From positions 7,316,001 to 7,380,000 of the forward strand of contig NW_025408668.1 of the NCBI RefSeq assembly GCF_020360975.1: 64,000 nucleotides of DNA, written 5' to 3'. The position numbers and the translations under genes were made by a program. Of this stretch, positions 21,125 through 31,492 are shown piece after piece; within the stretch, counting starts at the first letter, position 1; each line of letters starts with the position of its first letter. Under the pieces are notes generated by a model, which had not been told where the DNA came from, ran no database searches, and saw only the letters and a list, made by a program, of their open reading frames with translations. This DNA is from Hirsutella rhossiliensis (taxonomy: Eukaryota > Ascomycota > Sordariomycetes > Hypocreales > Ophiocordycipitaceae).

Positions 21125-23445
21125 CTACCTCCGCGCTCCGTGTCCGTACGCCCCCTGCCCGTAGGCTCCTTGCGTGTCCTGGCCATAAGCCCCTTGTCCG
21201 TACCCAAACCCGGAGCCCACGGGCCCCCTGTACTCACGCTCCATGCCCATGGGCGCCGGGTCATCGACCAGTCTCCGCGACGCATCCGTCGTGGGTGTAT
21301 GGGCCGGGTAGAGAGATGCGAATTCCTGCCCGACGGGATAGTACCGCTCCGGCGAACCGGAGCGGACCATCGGCTTTTCCCTGCTGTAGTCGGTCGAGAA
21401 GGAATGCACAGACATGTTTCCGCCCATGCTTGGATGGGCCTGATGATCAAGCAGCAGCGTGTTCCGTGCGTCGAGAGGCGTGAGATTGTCCATGTCGCGC
21501 TGCTTCTTCTCTGTAGGGTGGCATGAGTGGCTGACGTTCTCTCTCGACGGAAAAAGGGGGTTGGGGATCGAGCAAACTTACCCATCTCCTTTCTGCGCTT
21601 TCGGTGCGGGTTCGCCTTGCAGCAGGCATTAAAGGCATTCCACGCAATGAGGATGGCGAGGATGCCGGTCAGGGCGGACTGGACGGCAATCAAGACGACG
21701 CCGGCAACGGTCTGGGTCGTCTGCCTGATGCCAAACTCCTCGACAAAGACGAGGATGCAGGCCACGGACAAGACGCGCACAACGGCAATGGCGATGTTGA
21801 CGACATTGCCCGACTTGCGCTCGTAGGGTCGGCTCCAGAGCAGCAGGATGAGCATGACGGCCTCGATGATGAGCTGGGAAACCGACTGGATCAAGCCGCT
21901 GCCGTCGGTGGCGGCCAGGACGGCGCCCTTGACGAACATGTAGACAATGGCCGGGACAAAGAGCCACCAGTAGTTCTTCTTGTATGATTCGTAGAAGAGT
22001 GAGTACTTGACCCAAATCTTCTTGTCGTAGTAGAGGCCATCGGCGTCTCCGCCCGCTTTCTTGAGCTGCCGGGCCGTGCTCCAGATTTTCCAGGTGAAGA
22101 AGGCGAGGATGCCGGTGAAGATGACGAGTGTGACGGCGGCAAGGGCCTTGGCGGCGAGAGTGTCACCGTGGGTGAACTGGAAGATGCAGTAGAGCACCCA
22201 GATGCCGTAGAGGATAAGGATGAGCGAGGTGATTGTGCGGGCGATGGACCCCCAATAGTGCTTGCGGAAGCCTGCGAGCGACTTGGGGAAGCTGCCAAAC
22301 AGGGCCCAGGCCTCGAGAATGACCTTGACAAGCAGGATGCCGACGACGATGGCGGCGATGATGATGGCAACGATGAGCAGGACCGTCATGAAGACGTCCG
22401 ACCTGGGAACAGCCAGCTTCTCGGCGTATGCCTGGATGCCCTTGACGGCGTGCTGAAAGCCGGCCGAGGTCTGGTTGGAGCTGTCGGCGGCCTCGCGGGT
22501 GGCCAGGACGGCAAAGTCGTCGAGGGCTCGCTTGAACTTGAGCAGGCCCTTGGTCGGGCTGGCGGTGGAGCCGTCGGGAAAGACGAGGGTGGCATTCTTG
22601 AGAAACTCGACGCTGTCCTCGGTGAGGTTGCCGCCCGTCTTGGCGCGGAAGCCGTCGATGGAGGTCTGAAGGCCAACCCAAGGAATGAGGCAAGTAGAGA
22701 AGGCAAAGTTTTTGGAGAAGCTGCGGTAGACCGGGGGGTAGTTGACCGAGAGCATGCCGTTCATGGCCATGCCCTGGAACCAGCCAAACGTTTCCGTGAA
22801 GCTGGGGCTGACAGTGCCGAGGCATCCACCCGAGCCGGACAAGACGGCGCTGAGGGAAGAGACACCCGAGGCAATGAGGGCGACACCAGCAATGCCCGCG
22901 GCGATGTACTGGACGGCGGGGACGTTGGCCGACTTGCCGTTGGAGACCTGGGAGCGGATGCAGGCCACGTTCTTTCCGCCATCGACGCTGTTGAGCTGCA
23001 GGGTGGCCTGGGCGGCAATGTCGGGGACCTGGAAAGCGATGGCGGGTATCATGTCGGCGAAGTTGCCGGGGATCTGCTGGGCGCCCTGAGCAGCGAAATC
23101 GCCCGAGGGCACGGGACACAGGCGGCCGACAAAGGTGGCCTTGTCACAGGGGTTGAAGCTGTTTGAGAAGACGGCGTTGCCGTAGGCGGTGACGTTAAGG
23201 ACGGCCGTCACGTTCTGCTCCTTGAGGCTGGTGCCGGCCACGTCGAAGGTGATTGATTTCTGATCTTTGTCAAAGGTGATGTCGACCTTGTCCACCTTGA
23301 TGCTGTCGTCGGTTCCGCAGTTGCTGAAGCCGTCCGTCTTGAGAATGTCGGCGGCGCATGCGGTCGAAGCGACGAGGGCCAAGATCAGCAAGGCCCTGGG
23401 TAAGGTCCATGCCGAGGAGCGGGAGCGAGCCATGCTCGCTACCAT
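21125..23445 (-). CDS. FLC / TRP-like family membrane protein (ML-like plus TRP domain)
   Basis: Two exons on the minus strand: 23445-21582 and 21510-21125, 749 residues; a second in-frame ATG at 23433 would give 745. A signal peptide (ALLILALVASTACA, then ADIL) precedes an ML-like lipid-binding domain with conserved Cys (about residues 35-190). The TRP-like transmembrane domain follows (about 190-640) with many hydrophobic segments, for example FMTVLLIVAIIIAAIVVGIL, SLILILYGIWVLYCIFQF and LIIEAVMLILLLWSRPYERK. The cytosolic tail ends in repeated GAYGQ units. This is the fungal flavin-carrier / Pkd2-like family, implicated in ER or plasma-membrane FAD or calcium handling and cell-wall integrity; which member this is cannot be told here. 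The intron (21511-21581) has donor G|GTAAGT and acceptor CTACAG. Confidence 0.92.
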
Positions 23446-24720
23446 GGGGGTCGGGGACAGCGAGGAGTCGAGCGTTGTCGGCGGGCGTGTGGGAGAATGT
23501 GGCGATGGATGAGGGCGTCGTGGCGAGCAAACAGAGACGTCCGAGTGCTGGTCGTCCGTTGAGCGATGGAGTCAGTCGGGGGAGGCGGCTGTTTCGGCCA
23601 AGCTTGGCGGGAATACTCGGAGGGTGGCGAGTCACGAGAGTCGTCGGGGCATTGGCGAGCGAAGGAGAACCGACGACGAGAGGGGGGGGAAGGAGCAAGA
23701 CGAAGAAGCCCACAGGGCAAAGGTGAAAGGCGGCCAAGGGTCAACCTGGGGAACGAACGGGGAGGGCACAAAAGAGAGATGAGAGGAGGATGGCACGGGC
23801 GCGAGAGAGCGTGTAAGTCAGAGTGCGAGAGAGTGACGGAAACAAAACGCGGCGCCGCGTATAATCTGAAGCAGGAAAAGAGGGACGTGGATAGAGGGAA
23901 GAGATAAAAGAGGGTGAGAGAGGGAGCGAGAGGGAGCGGAGAGGTGGAAGAGGGCATGGTGTGTGGGTTGAGGCTCAGGGGTCGACGGTGCACGTATATA
24001 CATGAAACAGGCAGGCCGTCGACGGGTAACAAAGCAGCAGCGCCACCGACGGGCAAAGGTTTACATGTCCATGGAGTCTCAAGGTCCAAGGAGAGGCGAA
24101 GAAAGCAAGTGAATCAAGGTGAAGCAGAAAAAGAGGGATTGATGGAGGAGGAGGAGCAGGAGCGGTGGGGGAGAAGCGACGAGAGGAGGAGGAGCAGAGA
24201 GGGAAGCTACCTCCCTCGACCAGCAGTAATTAGCGACTCCTCGACCAGCGACCCCCGAGGCAGAGTACAGAGAGCGAGCGAGCAGCAACACACTGACCAC
24301 GCCAAGGACAAGGTACAGTACAGTGGGAGGGGTACCCGGCGATACACGGGCCTGGAGGCCTCGCGTAGCCTCTCGCCGCAGTTCAGTACTAAAATACCGT
24401 ACCTCCCGCCCAAGTACCTACTTATCCTCTCGCCGTACCCGTCCGTAAATAACTACTTCTCTCTCTCTCGGCTGCCAACAGACAAAAGGCCTCCCTGGCC
24501 GGGCTCCCTGATGAGTGAGTGGCTGAATGTAGAATGGCTGAATGTACTGTACAGTACGTATGAACTCGTCTGTGCTTTGGCTAACTTACATCGATTCCCT
24601 TGCACTGCAACATGCATTCCACGCACGCCTGATTGGCTCGAGCCTGACGCGAGCCTGACGCTGAAACATCGAGGAGACACGAAGCCGACGACGAGGCCAG
24701 AGCCGTGCGTGCGTGCACTC

Positions 24721-24755
24721 TGCCGCTTGTCTGCCGCTTGTCTGCCGCTTGTCTG
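24721..24755 (+). repeat. 11-bp tandem repeat, about three copies
   Basis: The unit TGCCGCTTGTC is repeated three times with no mismatches between 24721 and 24755. It lies in intergenic DNA. Confidence 0.8.
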
Positions 24756-24903
24756 CCTCGCAAAGCCCCATCCATCCAATGCCCTCATCGTCCTTTTTTC
24801 CCTTTTTTTTCCCCTCTCTCACTCTCATTCCTTTTGCCCGCTGAGCCGCAAGGCCTCTGAAAGCATGCACTATTACTCACTGTACGTACAGTGTTCGTAC
24901 CAG

Positions 24904-24965
24904 GTGCCTACTTACTTACCTACCTGGAGGCCTATTATCTATGCCTACCTACCTATCTATGCCTT
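24904..24965. repeat. Imperfect TACC/TATC-rich tract
   Basis: A run of TACTTAC, TACCTACC and CTATCTATGCC units in intergenic DNA. It resembles other TACCTA tracts in this window (30151, 39000, 46400, 46860). Confidence 0.6.
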
Positions 24966-25010
24966 CGTATAATGTATTGCAGTGAAGCGCGAGTAATTTG
25001 CAGTCCTCGT

Positions 25011-25050
25011 ACTCACTACTCACTACTCACTACTCACTCACTCACTCACC
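25011..25050 (+). repeat. CTCACTA / CTCA microsatellite
   Basis: The unit ACTCACT is repeated about four times and then passes into CTCA repeats. Intergenic. Confidence 0.75.
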
Positions 25051-25781
25051 GTCATACGCATAGCCACCCATCCACACCACACCTCTGACTCTCGCCCCGA
25101 CTTTCAATGCCGGCATAGCCTCTCTGCAGGATACCGCACATGCTGCACGGAGTAGGGCATGGCGAGATCTGCAGTCACCTTCATGCTGCCGGGCCTTGAA
25201 CTCGCTTCTGCTTCTCCCGCCCTTCCGTCGGCCCCTGTTTTGCCTGCAATCTGCCCCCCACCAAATGCGTAAAGCGCCGGCCGCTGAGCCCCTGGGCCTC
25301 CCGCCGAATCCTTGCCGCCTCATTTCGGCCTTCTAAAAATACCAAACGTCCAAGTTATAAAACAATAAAGACGCCCATCCATGGGGCCAACCGCAACTAC
25401 GGATACCGAGTACAGCAAGACGAAAAGAAAGCACAAAGGTGAGACGCCGGTCCTGTTACACCGGCCGTCGCCTCTCACCGCAAAGCGACCGCAAAGCGAC
25501 CGCAAAGCAGCACGACCCGAGTCATCTTCGGCATGACTACCGCATAGTATACACACTCTACTCCCTACTCCCTACCCCCCTAACCCCCTACTCCCCTACT
25601 CCCTCCAACACCATGCCGACCCCAGTAGCCTGCCCATTTTGCCTTTTTTCCCCAAGCCGTTTCCCATGATTCAGACACGTGGACGTGTTTTGCAAATTCG
25701 TCAAACCAAACAAAGAAGGAATCCCCCTCAACCTTGTCCCAACCACGGGCAGCATGCGACGTCGGCCGTCTCAGACAGCCG

Positions 25782-28700
25782 TCAGAGGAAGCCCGTCAGG
25801 CCCGCTTCGTCCCACGACGACTCCTGCTTGCCGCTGCTTCCGCCATTCTGGTGCGGCGGCTGCGGGTACGTCCCGCTGAACCGACTTCCGCCGATGCTGC
25901 ATGGATCCATCATCGCATCGTAGCGCACCTGCCCCCCTATCCGGGCCTCTCCGACGTTGTGCAGCCCTAGGGCGTTTAGCTGCGGAAACGGCTCTAATCC
26001 ATTGCCGTTGGAGTACGCACGCGGCGCACCGCCAAAGCCATCCGCCGTACTCGCCAGACCTTGCATCTGGTGATCACCCTCATAGCCCTGGCTCATTCCA
26101 CCGACACCCAGGGCAGCCTGCGGCAGGCCTTGCCCGTTGCCGTGAAACTGCGACGCGTAGTATGCCGCCTGCTCTTGGCTCTGGCCCGGCGCCATGACTG
26201 GATACACAAAGGGGGTCCGGGCCGCGTAGCCCATGTGCTCATGGCCCTCGCCCTGGTATTGGTCCTGCTGCCCCGACATGCCCGGGTATCCCGTGGCCGG
26301 AGTCGTCTGGCTGCAAGGAGAAATCGTGCATCGCGGCGGAGGGTCTTGCACGGGACTGACAATGGTGTCGGCGTCCAGCTCCTTGGCCCTGGCCGCCACG
26401 AGGCGAAGCACTGGCAGCGAAATCTGCTCCATGTGCTTGGCCAGGTGCACCGTCAGCTTCTTCCACGTCGGGAACACCTTGCCGCAGAACCGACACGGCT
26501 CCTCCTGCGGCCGCGTCGATGTCTCGATGTGGCACTGCTCCACCTTGTGCCAGGTCGGATCCGTCCCTCCCGCCCGCTTCATGGCCGCCTTTGTCTTGAC
26601 CTTTGGTTCCAGGAACTTGTGCTCGCGCACCAGGTGCTGCAGAAAGTTGTCCCGTCGGTAGCACGTGTGCCGGCAGTCGTCGACATCGCAAGTCCACCAT
26701 TCCAGGTGTCGGTGGCCTTCGTTTTCGTGACGCACCCAGTCGGCCTTGCGCTTGAAGAACTTGGGGTCCCGGCACTTGTCCCAGGTGCAGGTAAAGGGCT
26801 GCACGTCCTCGTGCACGTGCTTGGTCCAGTCTGACGGCTTCTGGAACCTCTTGCGCTGGAAGCAGAGCTGGCACTCAAATTCGGCCGGTAGGCGCTGCGT
26901 CGGGGGCATGGGAATGTCTTGAGGGAAGCTCTCCTGGGTGATGACACCCTCGTTCGATGCGGCGTCGTCGCCGTCGTTCAACTGCGTCGGGAAGGGTTCC
27001 ATCCCCCAGGCGTCACCTCTCTGGTCGAGGGCGTTGGCGGAATCCCCCAGTGCCGCGCACGGCGTGCCGCATGGGCAGGCTGCGCCGAGGCCGAGGTGCT
27101 TGACCTTTGCGCTCAGCAGGAGTTTAAACCTGACGACTTGCTGCTGAGCAATGCGGTCGACCAAGTAGCCGTGGGTTTTGTCCAGGCCCGGGTTCAGGGT
27201 CAGGACATGCTGCTGGAAGCCCGCAAAGTTGGTCGGGATGTCGTCGATGATGTTGGGGTTCGCCTTGACGTCGTTTTCGTCGTAGAGCTCCTCGTCGTCG
27301 TCGTCATCGTCGTCGTCGGCGTGGGCGTCGCTCGACTTGCCGAGAGTCGCCACCGGCGGGCCGCCGGATCTCTTCCACATCCCGACGAGATTCGGGTGGC
27401 TCTCGGTGGGGTTGGCCGGGGTGACGGACGTCTTTGGTATCTCCGACTTGCTGCGCGGACGCCTCAGCGTGTTTCTGACACTGAGGCTGCTGGTGAGGCT
27501 GTTCTTGGGGGAGGCTGCCGGCGTCGTGCCGCTGATGGACCCGCTCCGCGAACGGGACGACCCCATGGAGACAAAGTTATGGGCCATGGAGGCCAGCGCC
27601 GTGTTGATGCTCGGCGTAGACTTCTTTGCCCAGCTTGGCGTTCCCGATGTGGGCGAGAGATGGGGCGTGCTCTCGCGTTTGACCTGCTGCTCTCCACCCG
27701 GCTGCGCGGCGGCCTCGTCATCTCTGCCGCTGCGGGAGCGACTGCGAGAGCGCTTGCGCAGGGAGCTGACGCTTGGCCGTCTAACAAGGCCACGAAGGTC
27801 TCTCAGCAAGCTGCCTGACTTGCTGCTCTTGTCGCCGCTGCCTCGACTCATGGACAGCTTCTTCAAGAAGCCTCCGCTCGTGCTTGTTTCGACAGCCAAG
27901 TCGAGAACGCTGGGATGGCTCCGCCGCCGAGTGCCCCACGTCGCCGATCTCGAGATTATCGAGTCATTGTCGCGACACATTCTCTCAAACTTGTCAATGG
28001 CAGCCTGGGATGATTGCGGCTGGCAGGGATCGGAGACGCCCCGGGTGATGTGAGGGAGCACCGGGGCATCTGCCCACTTGTGGTCTGCCGCAATGATGTC
28101 GCGATCGACCTGGCTCATCTGGCCGGAGCCCTGTTCATTGTAATAAGTCTGTCCGGCAAGGTATTTGTTCTCAGTTTGGTCGCCGAGCGGGATGCCGTCA
28201 TCGTGGTCAGAGGTCGACTGCTCAAGGGCCTGAAAGTCGGTCGCGTGATAGGCCAATGCGGCATCGAGACGCTCGGCGAGCCACTTGTCGACCTCTTGGT
28301 TACGTTCCCGGGCACTTCTTTGGGCCATGACCTCTTTGATGCTCGGGGTCTCACCTGCAGGGCGGCGTTCAGGATCAAGGCCCCGGCGCTGCGTGGCCGG
28401 GTCGGCCTGCCACCGACCTCGCGAGACTCGGGTCCCGGGGATGAAGTCGGGGCCGTGGGCCGAGGAGATGAGATCGCCTGCGGAGCGGATGTCGCCTCGC
28501 GTCGCATTTGAGTTGTCGTCAAAGCTTCGTTCTACGGGGGGGGCTCGTGACCCGTAGTCCTTGTCCCACACGGACACAGTGACCCTTGGGCTCGGAGGGT
28601 CCATGACAACGGGGGCCGGAGCTAGGCCGTCCTCGCTCGTACGGTTGCTGCTGGTGTGGCTAGGCGTGAGGTTGGACGCCTCAATGGTGATGCGGGTGGG

Positions 28701-29207
28701 CTCAAAGGACTTTTGGAGCTGCTCTGGAGAGACCCAAAGCATGGGAGGGTCTGGGGTTGGCATGGGGCCCGGGTCCCTGGCTTCACTCCGCGGCGTGGTA
28801 GTGTGGACAGAGGCCGTGTGCGTCGGGGTTAGAGGATACGAAGTGCCGTCGCCAATTTCATGTCGGCGATGAGGGGCGCTGGTCAATAGGGCTGGTTGGT
28901 CCAAGGCAGACTGGTCGTCGAGGAAGGACGGGGTGTCGGCTTGCAAGTTGGCGAAGTCTGCCCCAAAGAAGGGGTCGCCGTCAAAGTCGCCGAGGTCGCT
29001 GGGCTGGTAGTGACTCAGGTTGGTGGAGGAGCCGGCAGGCGTGTCGGATAGGTCGCCGGAAGGGGAGGCGAACTGGCTACAGACGAGGTTGCTGTCGTCG
29101 GGCGAGAGCGAGAGGCGCTGATGGGCGAAGGCAGGCGGGGAAAGACGGCGGGGCTCGGAGTCCCGGCCGTTGAGAGAGCCAGGGGCCACGGCAAAGGTCG
29201 AAGCCAT
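25782..29207 (-). CDS. Large C2H2 zinc-finger protein, putative transcription factor
   Basis: A single uninterrupted frame of 1141 codons from the ATG at 29207 (MASTFAVAPGSLNGRDSEPR). The N-terminal two thirds is Ser/Pro-rich and charged, with Arg-Ser repeats (SLRKRSRSRSRSGRDDEAA) near residues 490-510 and an acidic run of seven Asp near 635-645. Four C2H2-like fingers lie at about 775-935: CQLCFQRKRF...WTKHVH, CTWDKCRDPKFFKRKADWVRH, CDVDDCRHTCYRRDNFLQHL and CRFCGKVFPTWKKLTVHLAKH, followed by MEQISLPVLRLVAARAKE. The C terminus is rich in Gly, Gln and Tyr. This finger block with a C-terminal MEQISLPVL segment occurs in uncharacterised proteins across Sordariomycetes. A nuclear regulatory role is inferred. 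No intron is evident. A TATATA at 29244-29249 lies just before the start. Confidence 0.9.
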   Translation of the reverse strand: MASTFAVAPGSLNGRDSEPRRLSPPAFAHQRLSLSPDDSNLVCSQFASPSGDLSDTPAGSSTNLSHYQPSDLGDFDGDPFFGADFANLQADTPSFLDDQSALDQPALLTSAPHRRHEIGDGTSYPLTPTHTASVHTTTPRSEARDPGPMPTPDPPMLWVSPEQLQKSFEPTRITIEASNLTPSHTSSNRTSEDGLAPAPVVMDPPSPRVTVSVWDKDYGSRAPPVERSFDDNSNATRGDIRSAGDLISSAHGPDFIPGTRVSRGRWQADPATQRRGLDPERRPAGETPSIKEVMAQRSARERNQEVDKWLAERLDAALAYHATDFQALEQSTSDHDDGIPLGDQTENKYLAGQTYYNEQGSGQMSQVDRDIIAADHKWADAPVLPHITRGVSDPCQPQSSQAAIDKFERMCRDNDSIISRSATWGTRRRSHPSVLDLAVETSTSGGFLKKLSMSRGSGDKSSKSGSLLRDLRGLVRRPSVSSLRKRSRSRSRSGRDDEAAAQPGGEQQVKRESTPHLSPTSGTPSWAKKSTPSINTALASMAHNFVSMGSSRSRSGSISGTTPAASPKNSLTSSLSVRNTLRRPRSKSEIPKTSVTPANPTESHPNLVGMWKRSGGPPVATLGKSSDAHADDDDDDDDEELYDENDVKANPNIIDDIPTNFAGFQQHVLTLNPGLDKTHGYLVDRIAQQQVVRFKLLLSAKVKHLGLGAACPCGTPCAALGDSANALDQRGDAWGMEPFPTQLNDGDDAASNEGVITQESFPQDIPMPPTQRLPAEFECQLCFQRKRFQKPSDWTKHVHEDVQPFTCTWDKCRDPKFFKRKADWVRHENEGHRHLEWWTCDVDDCRHTCYRRDNFLQHLVREHKFLEPKVKTKAAMKRAGGTDPTWHKVEQCHIETSTRPQEEPCRFCGKVFPTWKKLTVHLAKHMEQISLPVLRLVAARAKELDADTIVSPVQDPPPRCTISPCSQTTPATGYPGMSGQQDQYQGEGHEHMGYAARTPFVYPVMAPGQSQEQAAYYASQFHGNGQGLPQAALGVGGMSQGYEGDHQMQGLASTADGFGGAPRAYSNGNGLEPFPQLNALGLHNVGEARIGGQVRYDAMMDPCSIGGSRFSGTYPQPPHQNGGSSGKQESSWDEAGLTGFL

Positions 29208-30150
29208 GATGCGGGTAGCGGGGGGCCGAGGGCAGAGGATGAGTATATAGCAGAGACGGGTGCGGCGGTGCCAAGGGTGAGGTCATGGAGAGGGGGGGGG
29301 TCTAGAGCGGCATGTTCCTGAGGCGCGCGCAGCAGTGGCTTTGTCGCGATAGGGAGCAGTGGCGCGGCAGTCTGTTGAGAGGAGGCTTAGAGGGCGGTTG
29401 CGAGACGACGAATCGCCGGCAGATGGGGTGGGTGGTTGGTGGATGTCGAGGGGGAGCAGGAGGAGGAGGAGCAGGAGGAGGAGGAAAGGCTCGCACACGG
29501 GAGCGCACATGGGGCCAAGAGCTAAGGTCGGGGAGGGCGCTTATGGCCCTGCCGAAGTGTTTGAATACCTCGGTGGGTAGTCCTGATGCAAGTATCGGAG
29601 TGTGTGTGCTATACCTCGTGTGAGTTTGGTACGTGGTGGAGGTGGAAGGTAGACGGATACCTTGGTCCCGGCACCGGCGAGATAACACAGTACATTGGTC
29701 CTTGGTCCATGGCACACTGTAACACACTGTAAGCAGACGCTGCCGGTGGGGAGGCTTCCCCCTCTTCCCCGTCGCCCTACCCAGTGCGTCGTACGTCGTC
29801 TACTTTGCAAACGTGGGGACTCGCTCAAGCTGCCGCCGTCTCAGCGGAGAAGCGGCCCGCGAAGGAGAAGAAAAAGGTGGACAGCCAGCCCTCTTTTTCT
29901 CCATTGGATGCCTCCTCGGACCGGATGAGACAAGGGCAACGGCTGACAGGACGAGTCATGCACGGGCACTAGGCACGGCTTTGTTTTCTGGCGCCTTTTT
30001 ATTAACCCCCTTGGGCTCAGTGCACAATGCGCGTATACACTTCTACATATCCCTACCGAGTACGTAGTTAACTATTACTACTCACTCACTGAGGCGGCAA
30101 ATATTTAATTAAGCTTCGAATTCGATACGAGGCAGTGTAAAGAATAAGGT

Positions 30151-30180
30151 ACCTACCTACCTACCTACCTATCCATACCT
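30151..30180 (+). repeat. TACC microsatellite
   Basis: Tandem TACC units (GGTACCTACCTACCTACCTA) passing into TATCCATACC. Intergenic, similar to tracts elsewhere in the window. Confidence 0.75.
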
Positions 30181-30733
30181 ACTGTTACAATCTCGCGTGG
30201 CACATTCGCCTTCATCTCATCCCTTTGGGTGCGCAAAGACCCCATCGCCAAGGAACCAAAACCGCCTAGACTGCTCTGCTCGTTCTCCGAGAAAAACGCC
30301 TCGCAGGCCCGCCATATACGTCAGGCCATCTTACACCGATGAATGTCTGTGATAAGCAGCGCCCAAAGAGGCAAAGCCCGAGGCGTTTTTTTGCTCGGGG
30401 GGCTTATTCCCCACCACGAGTCCGGCGCGCGCCACACGGAGCGCCACTCCAGGCCCCCCCCGGCGGCGAGGGGGAGGGTGATCAGATTTAGGCTGTTTTT
30501 TTTTCTGGACCGATGCATCGTTTCGGAGCCAACTTTCGATCTTATTTTTTCTCACTCCCTCTCTTCACCGTACTCCGTAATCAGCCAATGCATCCTTTCC
30601 GAAGCCTGCATCTGCCTACAGCCCTACGCACAGGAGGCCTTGCGTGCCCGCCTCTCATCATTCACCTATTTCGGCTAAGGGAGGTAATTATTCAGCTTAC
30701 AAGAAATGCCTGCTTCAAGAGCAAAAGGGCCGG

Positions 30734-30741
30734 TCACGTGA
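30734..30741. promoter_or_regulatory. TCACGTGA palindromic E-box type site
   Basis: An exact TCACGTGA lies about 195 bp before the proposed start of the DUF202 gene. In fungi this core is bound by bHLH proteins such as Cbf1. Function here is inferred only from the sequence and position. Confidence 0.4.
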
Positions 30742-30934
30742 TGCCACCCCGTAAGCCCCCATCTCCTCGCGTCGTCGACGGCCCCAACAACCAGGCTCCA
30801 CCACAGTGACCACACCGGTGAACGCATCTTGAGCTTTTCCTCACTCGACTTCTTGTCCCTCTCTCCATGACCCTCGGCTTCTCTCCATCTCACGGTCCAC
30901 CGCCTCTGGAGGGGACATTGCACGCAAACACACC

Positions 30935-31492
30935 ATGTTCAGGGTTTGAGTCTCCCTCACCACCATCACCATCACCATCACCATCACCATCATCATCATC
31001 ACCATCACCATCGTCATCAACACCTTTTGCCTATAACTGCCATGTATACTGACCTCCACACCCTCCCACCCCCCCCCCCCCCCCGCACAGCGACATCCCG
31101 AAGAGCATCTACACCTGCGGCTCCACCGCGCCCGCTCCGTCGTCCTCACCACCGACGAGATCGTCGAAATCCGCGCCGCCCAGCGCACCTACGAGGGGGC
31201 CTACATGCGCACCGCCCTCGGCCAGTTCTCCTTTGCCCTCGTCATCCTCAAAATCTTCACCCGCGAGTTCTACCCCATCGGCGCCCTCCTCGCCGCCTAC
31301 GCCGCCGCCATCCTCCTCGTCGCCATCCATCGCCGCCACCAGGGCCATCGCCAGTTCTTCACCGCAGAGTCCCCCGACGGCCACGTCCGCCGCAAGTTCA
31401 AGACCAGCGGCGACACCGTCGTCCTCATGACCGCCCTGAGCCTCGCCTTCTACGCCACCCTGCTGGTCCTGACATGGCGCCTCGTTGCCTAG
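30935..31492 (+). CDS. DUF202 domain small membrane protein
   Basis: Exon 2 (31091-31492) is secure. It encodes a soluble start with SVVLTTDEIVEIRAAQRTYE, then YMRTALGQFSFALVILKIF, a membrane segment IGALLAAYAAAILLVAIHRR and a final one, LSLAFYATLLVLTWRLVA. This is the DUF202 (YidH-like) family, whose role is unknown. Exon 1 is proposed as 30935-30943 (ATG TTC AGG) with a good CACC context. The donor GTTTGAG and acceptor GCACAG with ATACTGAC branch point preserve phase 0 and give a 136-residue product starting MFRRHPEEHLHLRLHRARS. The intron (30944-31090) is filled by a CAT/CAC microsatellite and a run of 16 C. The tiny first exon is the uncertain part; a longer 5' exon cannot be excluded. 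Confidence 0.7.
30957..31012 (+). repeat. CAC/CAT trinucleotide microsatellite inside an intron
   Basis: CACCAT and CATCAT units run for about 55 bp within the proposed first intron of the DUF202 gene. Confidence 0.9.
31069..31084 (+). repeat. Poly-C run next to a splice acceptor
   Basis: Sixteen consecutive C residues end six bases before the GCACAG acceptor at 31090. It may act as the polypyrimidine stretch; length polymorphism is likely. Confidence 0.9.

Larger units (their letters stand above)
23446..25781. other. Intergenic region with FLC promoter and low-complexity tracts
   Basis: Next to the FLC start the minus strand is strongly pyrimidine-rich (23760-24200), as is common in fungal promoters and leaders. 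Further on are short tandem repeats (24721-24755, 24904-24965, 25011-25050) and the palindrome GTACTGTACAGTAC at 24544-24557. Long open frames here are low complexity and show no protein-like conservation. The right part should be the 3' region of the C2H2 gene. Confidence 0.5.
29208..30934. other. Divergent intergenic region
   Basis: Contains the promoter of the C2H2 gene (minus) and of the DUF202 gene (plus). A TACC tetranucleotide tract (30151-30172), one TACTCCGTA motif (30571-30579) and a palindromic TCACGTGA (30734-30741) are visible. No coding sequence recognised. Confidence 0.5.

Noticed and set aside
22168..23166. 332-codon open frame on the plus strand
   Set aside because: Antisense shadow of the FLC/TRP-like gene, with Gly/Glu/Asp-biased composition typical of a mirrored GC-rich exon.
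23914..24972. 352-codon plus-strand frame in the FLC promoter region
   Set aside because: Low complexity, no conserved motif, and it spans tandem repeats; it reflects GC-biased intergenic DNA.
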